53,932 bases of DNA from Fodinibius halophilus (GTDB lineage Bacteria; Bacteroidota; Rhodothermia; Balneolales; Balneolaceae). Location: contig NZ_JAALLS010000015.1 of assembly GCF_011059105.1 (NCBI RefSeq), positions 1 through 53,932 on the forward strand, in the 5' to 3' direction. Shown in pieces: positions 17,394 through 27,194 of the stretch; position 1 is the stretch's first letter; every line of letters starts with the position of its first letter. Under the pieces are notes generated by a model. It searched no databases. It was not told the origin of the DNA and saw nothing but the letters and a program-made list of their open reading frames with translations. Made by a program: the position numbers and the translations under genes.

Positions 17394-18752
17394 CTATTCT
17401 TGCGGCCCGGAACCTGTCTCATGGCGACTGTTCAAATAAACTTTGGCAGCAGGCATCACCCTGCCGGTCCGCCCGTCGCGTCCGTCTTTTCCGGGTTTTC
17501 CCGGTGTACCGTTCAAAGGTCCGGTGTCTGTTTGCTTTTCATTTTCCGATCTCTTATACGGAAGGCCTCCTCTTCCGGGCCGCCCGCCTTTGCCTCCGGC
17601 TCCGCCCTTGCCCGGTTTACCCGGCAGCCCTTTCTTAGAGTAATAACGGATGTTATCGATCTCGTCTTCAGGAACTTCCAAAAAAACATTGGATGAAATA
17701 CCGCCATGTCCAGCGCGGCCTCCTTTTCCACCATTCCCTCCCGGGCCACCATCGCCACCATGTCCCGGCTCAACGTTTTTTTCAACAGTTCTAAAGCCAT
17801 CTGCTCCCGTTCCGCCGTCACCGCCGCAGCCTCCGTTACCACCGTCACCACCATTTCCGCCGCTTCCGGGAATAACCCCCACGGTAACGGGCGACTGAGT
17901 TGTCAAATGTCGCAAATTGATTTCTGCAAGCCGGCAGGCACCACCGTTAAGTCCGGACTCACCGTTTGTGCCGGCTTCACCGGGAGTACCATCTTTTCCA
18001 TCTAAACTTTCTTTTTTGAAAAGCTGATCTGTGACAGGTCCCAGAAAGGTTGTACCCAATCGGGGTTGCCGGCCATCTGCTCCTTTTTTTCCATCCGCAC
18101 CGTCCCGACCATCAGCCCCGTCAAAATCACCCATCCGGTAGCCGAAGCCATGGGGAGTATCCAGAATACCGATGTCATAATTTTCGGGTGAAGAACCTTC
18201 TTTAACTAACTTTTGACAGGTTAAAATAAAGGCATTTCCCCGTACGATGATTGATGCATTAGCTTCCAGTGTCAATTTTCCGATGTTAACGATATTATAC
18301 ATCTCTTCGCGTTCGTCAACATCCCATTCGGAGGGATGAACGCTGAGATCCCATACTTCCCCGGCCGGAACAACTTTCTCCAGTATTGAGAGGGTGCGTA
18401 CATATATCGGCAGATGGTTGTTGTGGCCGCCTTTGTCTCGCTCTTCCTCCAGTGGATGATCGGCAAATACATAGGCTTCACCTCTGTCATGCATACCCTG
18501 CGGAATTCGGCTTCTGTACTCCAGGCCATCGAGAAAGGTTTCACTTCTTTTCCTGCGCTGGGCTTTTGTTGCCTGTGACAAGATACGCCGCGCTTCCTGC
18601 ATGGTGGCAATACGATGGTAGGTATTTTGCGATTCACCTTCATACAGCAGGGACAGATCCTGTCCTGCGTTGGCAGCAATAGCCTTGAACTCTTTGAGCT
18701 GCTTCCGGCTGAGGTTCAGCTTTGATCGAATGGGGAAAATTTCTTTCTTCAA
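17394..18752 (-). CDS. Glycine-rich collagen-like protein, paralogue B
   Basis: 452 aa without a signal peptide. An N-terminal domain of about 200 residues is shared with the protein encoded at 27195-28406. Shared pieces are AYVFADHPL (YVFCDTPL there), PAGEVWDL (AAGEEWDL), IGKLTLEANASI ([12 protein letters not shown]), the QKLV motif and YDIGIL (YDLGIF). The rest is low complexity with Gly at every third position or more (GDGGNGGCGGDGG type), broken by short spacers, and ends in a polar tail. Such Gly-x-x tracts form polyglycine-II or collagen-like fibres in phage tail fibres and surface proteins. It starts 4 bp after the stop of the giant RHS gene, so the three genes form one operon. Function unknown; association with the RHS protein is inferred. 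Confidence 0.75.
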   Translation of the reverse strand: MKKEIFPIRSKLNLSRKQLKEFKAIAANAGQDLSLLYEGESQNTYHRIATMQEARRILSQATKAQRRKRSETFLDGLEYRSRIPQGMHDRGEAYVFADHPLEEERDKGGHNNHLPIYVRTLSILEKVVPAGEVWDLSVHPSEWDVDEREEMYNIVNIGKLTLEANASIIVRGNAFILTCQKLVKEGSSPENYDIGILDTPHGFGYRMGDFDGADGRDGADGKKGADGRQPRLGTTFLGPVTDQLFKKESLDGKDGTPGEAGTNGESGLNGGACRLAEINLRHLTTQSPVTVGVIPGSGGNGGDGGNGGCGGDGGTGADGFRTVEKNVEPGHGGDGGPGGNGGKGGRAGHGGISSNVFLEVPEDEIDNIRYYSKKGLPGKPGKGGAGGKGGRPGRGGLPYKRSENEKQTDTGPLNGTPGKPGKDGRDGRTGRVMPAAKVYLNSRHETGSGPQE

Positions 18753-18756
18753 AATA

Positions 18757-21700
18757 TCAGGGATTAAATTCTATCCAGTTTTGTGCTAACTTAGCCGGAT
18801 AAACAATACCTCTTCCGGCTGAGGTGGTGCGACCCAGCGCCGTAGCAAGTGTTTGACCGACACTGCCAAAACGTCCGGGCAATGCACTGAAACAGATCGA
18901 TAATTTGAGAGGGGGAACATAGCCTCTTCGGAGTTGTGCACCCTGGGCATCCAGATACTGGTGTTGAGCATTCAAATAATCAGCGAAAAGTTTGGAGGAC
19001 ATAGGTTGTGTATATCCTCGTTCTGTCAGCGGAAAGACAAACCGCCCCACGCCATGCAGGGCAATGACATCTGCCTCCTCATTTCCGCCGGGACTCATTT
19101 TAAATACAGCATCATCCCGCCCATAGGAATTGCGGATGGCTTGCCTGGTAGATAAATATTGATCTTCCTGCACACTGGTCAATAATACCTGACTGTTTTC
19201 TCCAATATCCAGTTTTGTGCGAATATCGTTAAAGTCTGCTGCACTTAACTCTTTAGGCATTGATCCAAAAAATCCGAAATGAGCTCCCGAAGCCATCAGG
19301 GCACCACCTGCGCCGGCAACAGTACCTATGGCGATATTCAGAGCCGTTTCCTTACTGAAAAATGGTTGTCCCGTCATGGCGGAACTGACCGCCGATGAGG
19401 CTGTAGCTCCCGCAAAGCCACCGCTGATCATTGAGGTTGAAGCTCCCAGCCGCGTGACAAATGTGATGTCTTCTGCGGTGTTACGACCGGCATTGTAGGC
19501 CAAGTTTATAGCCCCTCTTCCTGCTGATCCACCTACACCGGCACCGACCAGCCCTCCGGCAAAACCGGATAAAGCATCGACCAGGGCTCTTTTGCCGGTA
19601 AACTTTTCTCCGGCAATGCCGGCAGTTGTGGCGTCTCCAGCCAGTGCGCCCGCTGTTCCGGCGACGGCTCCCACAGCCGCAGAAACTGCCAGTTCCGTTC
19701 CGAACAGAACGGCTCCTGCTCCTCCTGTGGCAACTGTTACAATAGTACCTACTACCGCACCGACCAAAACAGCCCACCAGGCGGCTTCTCCATCGGGATC
19801 GACCATATTCATAGGATTATTGCCGACAAATACATATGGCGAATCGTATTGCTGTTTTGGATCGGTGTTATAAAAGCGGCGAAGCTTTGGATCATACAAT
19901 CGGGCTCCGGCATTGTACAGGCCGGTTTCGGAATCAAACTCATAACCCCCGAACAGGTATTGAAGCAGTTCGGTGTTGCTCTCGTTGCCTTCAATCAGGC
20001 CACCGAAGGGCTCGTACTGATAGGCAGAGATAACCGTTCCACTGCTGTCAGTCAGTATCCTGGGAGACTTGAGATGATCTTTTTGAACGGCATGTAATTC
20101 TGAAGCTGTTTTCAGACCAAACAGCCCACTCGGGCCGTAGAGAAAATCTTTGGTTTGATCATTACCATTACTGTGTGTTGTTTCTTCCAAAACGGCACCG
20201 ACAATATTCCTGGAATAGGTCCTGGTTTTTTGAGAGGATTTCTTCATCACTCTCTTTTCCTTGTCGTCATAAGTAAAACGGATAGTGCCGTTGGACTTTG
20301 TTTCAATCGAATTTGCCTTGCTGCTGTAAATATCCCGCAATATTTGTGTTATTCCCCGTGGAAGAGCTGATATCGTAGCACCATTTTCATCTTTCGTAAA
20401 GTCCACTTTGTCGGAACCAGCTGTGTTTTTTACGAAATCGGTACCGTCTTCATACTCATAGGTTTCACTGTCCACCTTCAGAAAATTGCCATTGGCATCG
20501 TAGGTAACGGGAGTGTCCAGCCCCAATGACCATTGGGATGCTTCTTTATCTCCCAACAGGCAATCGGCAACGGCAACCCGATATGCATTATCATAGTCGA
20601 AACGATAGGTCAGCTCAGAAGGTACTTTATTAGTCGATGGGAGGTCTAGCTGGATGCTGTTCGATGCTACATTTCCATCATAAAATCCTTTTCCGTTGTA
20701 CCCACCTTTGATGTATGTGATATTTTCGATTATCTGCGGGCCGTTTATTTGTGTGATCCATCCCTGTGAATTGTAGCTGTAATTTGTGGTAAGGGGATTC
20801 GAGGGATTGATCTTGTTGGTTTCTTTCAGCACCTGATCTCCGGCATTATATGTAGTTTCCAAAAGAACATTACCTTCGGTATCGGTAATTTTTGCCACCC
20901 GTCCCACTTCATCGCGGACGTACGTCAGATCGAGGCCGGAAGGGTAGGTGGTTCCTTTGAGATTACCCAGGTTATCATAGTCATAGCGAGTTGTAAAGGT
21001 GGAATTTTCGGCAGTCAGGTTAAGGACGACTTCAGACAGCTTTTGGCGATCGTTGAAATGATGGAGTACTTCTACCTCAACTGTATCTTCTTCAGCAGGA
21101 CTCATGACCTCTATTTTGGTCAGTTGCCCCAGATCGTTCAGGGTCTTTTCATCTCCATTATAACTGTATTTGTATCGTGGATGCGTAGATTGATCGGTTC
21201 CGGGCCAGTCGGGGGCTGTATCAGCTTTTTCCTGTAATTTGTCAGCGTTCCATTCGTGAGGAAAATAGCCCTCTTCAATGATACGGTCTTCGGAATCGTA
21301 TTTTTTATACAATACCATTCCCTGGGCCGACTGTTCCGGATTCTGGGAAAAGCGTACCAGTCCGTCGGGGTTATAAATAAAGCTGACATTTCCCGAGTCG
21401 GGTCCTTCACTTTCAGTGAGCAATCCTTTCGTATTGTATGATTTACTGCGCTGCCAGTCGGAGGGTTTGGAATCTTCGGGCGGATCAAAATAATTGGGGA
21501 GCTGTTCTGTTTTTACTTTTCCGCTGTCGGAATATGTTATCAGTGTGGCACTTTTGATGTCACTGCTGTTATCCATCGGAATGACATTGAAAACCTGTTT
21601 CCCGAGTTTGTTCTGAAGCGAATACTTCGACTTGCCGTTTTGATCCGTCCGCGTCGTTTTAAAATACTGATTCGCAGGCAGATTGGGCTGATCGTCTTCT

Positions 21701-24700
21701 GTATTGGAACCATAAGCATACTTGACAGTGTGATCACTGTCGGATCCGGTGATGGCAAAATCTTTTCCCGGTGCTCCGATCTCTATGGTTCGTCCCAGCG
21801 GAGAGTCTTCAAAACGTTTGCGACTATAGGGATAGCCTTCGTCATCCGGCAGGGCGTCGGAAATAGCTCCTTCCATGATGCCCGTATCCCAATCCAGGGA
21901 AGTGACAGCATCGGTCCGGTACTTCATCAATGAACCGGAATCTGTTTCCAGTGTTGCTGCTTTTGTAGTAACGGCCGGACGGAGCAAACTGTCGTACAGC
22001 GTTTGAGTCACCGTAACCTTACCGTTTTCCAAGGATTGGCCTTGCTGTTTCTTCCCTCTGCCATCAACATATTTGACGCCTGCCTGGGGCTGCAGACCGA
22101 TCAGAAAATTAGAAAAGCGAACCTTGTTGCCGGTAAACAACTCCGGATTGCCGGTCGGCATTTGGTCCGGCAGGTAGTTGAATATCAGCCTTCCTTTGAT
22201 ATAGAGTAATACAGCAGCCTTGCTGATCACAAGAGTCCATTCATCTCCCGGAGCAGAACTGGTAAAGGAGCTGTCGATACTTTTGTTGTTTTTGTGGTCA
22301 ATGAGCTTCCATTTGGATTCGGAAGCAGTCCATTGAAGCGTAAGATCACTACCTATTTTAAGTCCCATATCGGCATCGATAGTTTCATCGGCTTCCATGT
22401 TGAGACTGACCACATAATTGCTTTTGAATGATGCATTTGAAAAAACGATACTGTCCCGGCTATTACCCGTGTGTATGAGGTATCCTTTTTCGGAAGACCA
22501 GGCAGAGGTATCGGAGGGCTCCCAGTTTTTGTCTAAAATGCCATTGTTGTAAAACCGGTCAAACCAGGTTTCACCCATAGGCTGAAAATTGATCAGCGCA
22601 TTGGGCTCAGTTTTCTGGAATGTACCGTCGACCTGTCGTGAGAGAAAATAAGATGCCATCCGTACAATTCCACGGGTATCGTCTGTTTGTCCCGCGATGC
22701 GACCGAGATTATCATAAAACCTCCTCAGGGTGCTGTCATATGGGCCGAGTTCTGCGGTCTGGTGGAAATAGACCTCTTCATAGACCGATGCCTGGTACGG
22801 ATTGTCGAAGGGATTGAAGCCCACATTGTCAACAAAGACATTCACACTTCCCTTGTTAAATGGTGCTATTTCCAGCGTAACGGTATTTTCTGAAAATTCA
22901 GAAAGGTCCAGAGTTTTAAAATAGAATTGCCAGTCATCGGAAGTGTTTATCTGAATTGTTTCCGTTTTCAATACGTTATCGCCATCCTTGAATTTGATGG
23001 TCCATCCGGCCGGGTTGTCGGATTGATAATTCTTACTCGGTTTTGCCCAAAAAGTAAGCATGTAAGCCCGGTCTTGATTGTCCGGTGTTAGCTGAAGGGC
23101 TGATCCGGTGGTGTCGGGAGGAATATTCAATGATCTGGTGCCGGAGTATGAAATGGTGTCGGTGACAGGGGTATGGCTGTCGAGATTCCAGCGGCCGGGC
23201 GATTCATAGTTTTCGAATCCATAATAGTAGGCTTCCTGTCCTTTCAGGCTGGCGTTGCTGAAAAGAGCGATCTCGACTCCCTGATCATCGTTATAGATCG
23301 TAGAATGTGTTTTTCCGATCGGGGCTTCACTTTCGATTTCCAGCCCGTGATTTGACCGAACACTTATACTCGATTGTTTTTGCCAGAAGCTGGAATATCC
23401 GCTGCCGGAAGACCAGTTTTTAAAGTCGAAGTTGCCAGAATCATCGCCGCCCAGCCAGAGGTATGTTTCAAATAGTGCAGGAAGAAAGAGGGATCTTCCG
23501 TCACCCAATTCAATTTCAAAATTCTTATATGTTGTGGCTCCCGAGCTAACAACCGTTTCCGTATCATCGTCGACATTTACAGTAGTTTTCGATTGTATGA
23601 TGGCTCCCAGATTGTTGGTATACCAGAGTGAAGGAAATTCTTCAAATCCATAGGTAGAGCGTTTTTGGTGTACCTCTTGTTTCCCCGCAGCATTATAGGC
23701 CGACAGTTCCTGTTTGGTGACTCCTCCCGAGGCCTGATTGTAGTCGTATTTGGTTATACTGGTTACCTGGTCCTTTACTTTTGTGGATTGTACGGCCCGG
23801 ATTATAGCTCCGAATATCGGTATATCTCCACTGGCATCGGGCCTGTCGGCAATGGTATTTACAACTTCAAAATCTGTTGAGGTTACAGCTACCTTATTGT
23901 CTGAAGAATCAAGCTTTGTCTCCCGGATCAGGGCTCCATCCAGATACGTTGACTCAGCCAGATTTCCTTTTTGGATAGCGGTTCCGCCCAGGCTGTTAAA
24001 AAATTCGTATACGGTCGATCCGTTTTCTGTGCCTTCTCCTTTTGTAACAGTGGTTTTAAAGAATTTGGCCACTGCACCGTTGAAATCACAGGCGGCATTG
24101 TCGGGGTCAAAGCTGTATCGGATTGTTTCTGTTTCAAAACCATCGTCTATGGTTACTTTTGTCGCAGGATAGCTTTCAATCGGGTCTTCTATGGATTGAC
24201 CCAGATAACGATACAGCGTAATTGAAGATGCATCATCAAACTCTTTATCAAGGGGCAGGTAGGTCAGAAAGGAGTTGAGGCCTCCCGGCATTTTTCCATT
24301 GGTATTGGATACGAAACGGCCATCATTGACAAGGCTGAAATAACGTTCATTAACTTTGGCAAAAGACTTAACTTTACCGTTATCGATGGTCAGTACTTCG
24401 GTACCTTCGATGGTTTTGCCATCATCACTCTTAATGAGGTAAACCATAAAATTGGGACCCTGGTTGATCAGCGTTGTAGTATCCGATCCTTTCGGAATGC
24501 TGTAGACTGGTGGGTCTTTCAGTGGTGTTACCCAATCGGTTGAGGTATCCCTTTCATAGATGTCGATATTGAAAGTAAGGAAGTCTTTAGCTGCCGAAGG
24601 AAAGTAGGAAATAAGCCGGTCTCCGACAGGGGCCGAATCAAATAAAGTGATGGCTTGTTCCTGCCATTTCAGTGATTGGGTATCGGGATCAAAAACCTGT

Positions 24701-27183
24701 ACCATTCCGATTACCCGGTTTTCTGAATTTTCAGTTTTTACGACAAAGTCCGGTCCGGTTGCAAACCAGAAAATGGTACCGTCGGACACCTGCTGTTTTA
24801 ACTTTAAATTGTTATTGCTCAGCCAGTCCTCCCCGTTGTATCGAAGGAGGTGGGGACCGCTCGAGATCAGACCGGTCCTTTGAGGATTGGCGATATAAGG
24901 TATCGTCATCTTTCCGCTCGGACTGCTTTTGGGCAGAGACAGAGATTTTGTGACAGGGGGTTTGAACTTGTATTTATCGTCGCCGTCAGCTCCCCACTGG
25001 TAAATGGTCAGATCATATTCAAGGGTGCCCGTGTCGCTTTTTGTAACATAGGTGGCAGTGATAGCCCAGGGAAGGGGAGACCAGTGAAAATTGGACGTTA
25101 CATCACTTTGATCTATGGTGATCTCCGTCGCCTTTCGGCTGTCACCGGTATGCCACTGCGCCAGTTCGTCGAGATAATACAATGTCAGCTGATTGTCCTT
25201 TTTTCCCGGTGCTCCCTGTAAGTCATAGGGCAGGAACATCAGTAAATTGCCGGTGCCGGTGAAGAAAAGCGTAGTATCGCCGGGTCTTTCGGGAGGAGAG
25301 TAGCCCGGAAGGCTTGCTTTATCCCATTTGCGCTGCAGGCCGTTCCAGGTATACGTATTGACTTTATAATTAATGCGGTCGGCAACTGCAAAATATTTCG
25401 ATCCGCCGGTTACTATCACATCTTTGGATTGCAGTTGAATAGGATCGTGGGAAATGGGAATCCATCCGCCAACTATGTTCGGATCTTTATGATAGGCCCG
25501 TACTGAATAACTATTTCCGTTTTCATTTTTGTAATATAAAACCACAAAATCTTCCTGAACTTCGCAATCCAGGGTGTCGAGGTCTATAAAATCTTTGACG
25601 ATATTCACCGGAGGTGTCCACACCTGCCAGCGCCCGATCCAGCTGTAGATCGCAATTTGGAGCGATCCCTGATTGTACCATGTCACCAGTGCGTAATCAT
25701 CGCCGAACCAGACACGCGGTGTACTGCCGGGAACGGGATTTGAAATACTGAGATCCCTCGCACAGTTCTTCAATTCTGTTTTGGAGTAGGTGTAGGTGAC
25801 GGTATTGCCTTCGGCATAGGTAATACTTTCCAGGGCCCCCGGATGCGTATCCGAAGCACCATAATACGTCATTTCCGTATCGGGAAAAGAACGTCCGGTT
25901 CCCAGGGTTTTTGTTACTTTGGTCAATATTCTTTTAAAGGTGTTGCCGAAAAGAGGATCGCTGGTAGACGGAGCCGCGGCATAACGTTTCAATTCATAAT
26001 CGAAATTCAAAGTAAAGAGCACATCGCCTTTTTTGTTGTTTACCTTTATATCGGAGAGATAACGGCTTTCATATTTCGATTGAAAGGCATTCGGCTTATT
26101 ATCGGGCGTTGCCTTGTTTGGGTCAGCATACTCTCTGGGACTTTGTGGCGAGGAGTTATCAAAGGTTTTGTCTTTGTAGTTGAAATGTACGGTTCGTCCC
26201 AGTACTTCCGTGATTTTAGTTAAATAAGTAGCCTTGGTATAGGGCAGGCCGTCGGAGCCGACCTTTTGAAGTACCTGTTCATACTCGAACGTCACCCGGT
26301 CGTTCCAGATGGTATAGGAAGAAGCAAAGTTCCACACTCTGGCGTATTGAGTTTGCAGGCGTTCGCCGGGTTTTGAGCTGCTGTGGGTGAGAATACCGGG
26401 GCCTTGCCAGTTTCCGTTTCTAACTCCCCATTCGATAGTCCGGTTCCGGGAAGATTTGATTCCGTCGGTAATGGTGACATTTCCACCAAATACACTGGTA
26501 ATACCATTGGAGAAGGTGATTTCCCAGCGTTCGAACCGGGGATAATAGCGAATACGCGAAAAATCATATCCCTGCAGTTCATATGAGCAGCCGCCGTCGA
26601 AAACTTTGATTTTCGATGCATCATCTTCCAGACTCAGCCGAAGGACAAATTCATTGACGGAGTCGGTGATTTCCCAGTTTTTTCCGGCTGTTTGAACAGT
26701 AATAGTGGAAGAAGCATCAATCCGCAGCCCCTGAGAAAGCAGGGCTGTGGACAATGCTTCACTGAATTTTTGGTTATCCAGATCCTTTGACAGGCTCTTG
26801 TCGATTTCACCTCTTAACCAGGATTTGTTGTTGCGATAGAGCTGATTTCGAATCCCGGTACGGACAAAATAATAAACATTGTCTTCCCGGGTACCTGTTC
26901 CGTTGGTCTCAACTTCGATCCGGTCTATGGGCATATCCCAGCCCAGCCCGAGAATAGAAGTAGGGGCCGTCAGATTACGGGTGACGGCCTGCTCACTGAT
27001 ATTGCTTTTGTATAATGCAGCAACCTGGAGATCTAGCCCGTTCCGGCCGGTAAAAGAAACCAGTGGAATATTAAAATTTACATCCCCTCTGAAAAGATTG
27101 ACTGTTTTTGCAATCTGATCACTGCTGTTATCAAACTGGAAGGGATGTATCTGCGGGCTTTGCAGGATATCTGGACTTTTCAT
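18757..27183 (-). CDS. Giant RHS/YD-repeat protein, C-terminal peptidase-like domain
   Basis: 2808 aa, no signal peptide. The N-terminus (VNLFRGDVNFNIPLVS, then GLGWD) has the opening of SpvB/RHS shells. Residues of about 480-1000 are repeated beta strands with alternating F-V-V and W residues, resembling a propeller. About 1320-1455 is a jelly-roll, CBM-like domain and about 1540-1700 a LamG-like sandwich. YD repeats (YDYDNLGNLKGTTYPSG, YVRDEVGRV) fill about 1860-2400, and the RHS core ends at YDPKLRRFYNTDP and NNPMNMVDPDG near 2460. Next is an Ala/Gly-rich hydrophobic region (to about 2640) and a 165-residue C-terminal domain with IALHG (His2710) and LSICFS (Cys2764). That layout fits a clan CD cysteine peptidase. 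RHS shells enclose and deliver C-terminal toxins; no immunity gene is obvious downstream. It lies between two paralogous glycine-rich genes (11 and 4 bp gaps). Confidence 0.85.
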   Translation of the reverse strand: MKSPDILQSPQIHPFQFDNSSDQIAKTVNLFRGDVNFNIPLVSFTGRNGLDLQVAALYKSNISEQAVTRNLTAPTSILGLGWDMPIDRIEVETNGTGTREDNVYYFVRTGIRNQLYRNNKSWLRGEIDKSLSKDLDNQKFSEALSTALLSQGLRIDASSTITVQTAGKNWEITDSVNEFVLRLSLEDDASKIKVFDGGCSYELQGYDFSRIRYYPRFERWEITFSNGITSVFGGNVTITDGIKSSRNRTIEWGVRNGNWQGPGILTHSSSKPGERLQTQYARVWNFASSYTIWNDRVTFEYEQVLQKVGSDGLPYTKATYLTKITEVLGRTVHFNYKDKTFDNSSPQSPREYADPNKATPDNKPNAFQSKYESRYLSDIKVNNKKGDVLFTLNFDYELKRYAAAPSTSDPLFGNTFKRILTKVTKTLGTGRSFPDTEMTYYGASDTHPGALESITYAEGNTVTYTYSKTELKNCARDLSISNPVPGSTPRVWFGDDYALVTWYNQGSLQIAIYSWIGRWQVWTPPVNIVKDFIDLDTLDCEVQEDFVVLYYKNENGNSYSVRAYHKDPNIVGGWIPISHDPIQLQSKDVIVTGGSKYFAVADRINYKVNTYTWNGLQRKWDKASLPGYSPPERPGDTTLFFTGTGNLLMFLPYDLQGAPGKKDNQLTLYYLDELAQWHTGDSRKATEITIDQSDVTSNFHWSPLPWAITATYVTKSDTGTLEYDLTIYQWGADGDDKYKFKPPVTKSLSLPKSSPSGKMTIPYIANPQRTGLISSGPHLLRYNGEDWLSNNNLKLKQQVSDGTIFWFATGPDFVVKTENSENRVIGMVQVFDPDTQSLKWQEQAITLFDSAPVGDRLISYFPSAAKDFLTFNIDIYERDTSTDWVTPLKDPPVYSIPKGSDTTTLINQGPNFMVYLIKSDDGKTIEGTEVLTIDNGKVKSFAKVNERYFSLVNDGRFVSNTNGKMPGGLNSFLTYLPLDKEFDDASSITLYRYLGQSIEDPIESYPATKVTIDDGFETETIRYSFDPDNAACDFNGAVAKFFKTTVTKGEGTENGSTVYEFFNSLGGTAIQKGNLAESTYLDGALIRETKLDSSDNKVAVTSTDFEVVNTIADRPDASGDIPIFGAIIRAVQSTKVKDQVTSITKYDYNQASGGVTKQELSAYNAAGKQEVHQKRSTYGFEEFPSLWYTNNLGAIIQSKTTVNVDDDTETVVSSGATTYKNFEIELGDGRSLFLPALFETYLWLGGDDSGNFDFKNWSSGSGYSSFWQKQSSISVRSNHGLEIESEAPIGKTHSTIYNDDQGVEIALFSNASLKGQEAYYYGFENYESPGRWNLDSHTPVTDTISYSGTRSLNIPPDTTGSALQLTPDNQDRAYMLTFWAKPSKNYQSDNPAGWTIKFKDGDNVLKTETIQINTSDDWQFYFKTLDLSEFSENTVTLEIAPFNKGSVNVFVDNVGFNPFDNPYQASVYEEVYFHQTAELGPYDSTLRRFYDNLGRIAGQTDDTRGIVRMASYFLSRQVDGTFQKTEPNALINFQPMGETWFDRFYNNGILDKNWEPSDTSAWSSEKGYLIHTGNSRDSIVFSNASFKSNYVVSLNMEADETIDADMGLKIGSDLTLQWTASESKWKLIDHKNNKSIDSSFTSSAPGDEWTLVISKAAVLLYIKGRLIFNYLPDQMPTGNPELFTGNKVRFSNFLIGLQPQAGVKYVDGRGKKQQGQSLENGKVTVTQTLYDSLLRPAVTTKAATLETDSGSLMKYRTDAVTSLDWDTGIMEGAISDALPDDEGYPYSRKRFEDSPLGRTIEIGAPGKDFAITGSDSDHTVKYAYGSNTEDDQPNLPANQYFKTTRTDQNGKSKYSLQNKLGKQVFNVIPMDNSSDIKSATLITYSDSGKVKTEQLPNYFDPPEDSKPSDWQRSKSYNTKGLLTESEGPDSGNVSFIYNPDGLVRFSQNPEQSAQGMVLYKKYDSEDRIIEEGYFPHEWNADKLQEKADTAPDWPGTDQSTHPRYKYSYNGDEKTLNDLGQLTKIEVMSPAEEDTVEVEVLHHFNDRQKLSEVVLNLTAENSTFTTRYDYDNLGNLKGTTYPSGLDLTYVRDEVGRVAKITDTEGNVLLETTYNAGDQVLKETNKINPSNPLTTNYSYNSQGWITQINGPQIIENITYIKGGYNGKGFYDGNVASNSIQLDLPSTNKVPSELTYRFDYDNAYRVAVADCLLGDKEASQWSLGLDTPVTYDANGNFLKVDSETYEYEDGTDFVKNTAGSDKVDFTKDENGATISALPRGITQILRDIYSSKANSIETKSNGTIRFTYDDKEKRVMKKSSQKTRTYSRNIVGAVLEETTHSNGNDQTKDFLYGPSGLFGLKTASELHAVQKDHLKSPRILTDSSGTVISAYQYEPFGGLIEGNESNTELLQYLFGGYEFDSETGLYNAGARLYDPKLRRFYNTDPKQQYDSPYVFVGNNPMNMVDPDGEAAWWAVLVGAVVGTIVTVATGGAGAVLFGTELAVSAAVGAVAGTAGALAGDATTAGIAGEKFTGKRALVDALSGFAGGLVGAGVGGSAGRGAINLAYNAGRNTAEDITFVTRLGASTSMISGGFAGATASSAVSSAMTGQPFFSKETALNIAIGTVAGAGGALMASGAHFGFFGSMPKELSAADFNDIRTKLDIGENSQVLLTSVQEDQYLSTRQAIRNSYGRDDAVFKMSPGGNEEADVIALHGVGRFVFPLTERGYTQPMSSKLFADYLNAQHQYLDAQGAQLRRGYVPPLKLSICFSALPGRFGSVGQTLATALGRTTSAGRGIVYPAKLAQNWIEFNP

Positions 27184-27194
27184 ATTTCAGTGGC

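Noticed and set aside
17434-17870. GC-rich repeated trinucleotide tracts as a possible CRISPR or minisatellite
   Set aside because: They encode the Gly-x-x tracts of the protein on the minus strand and have no fixed repeat-spacer structure.
18757-27183. ABC-type Tc toxin locus
   Set aside because: The RHS protein has TcB/TcC-like parts, but no TcA-type subunit gene is present in the window.
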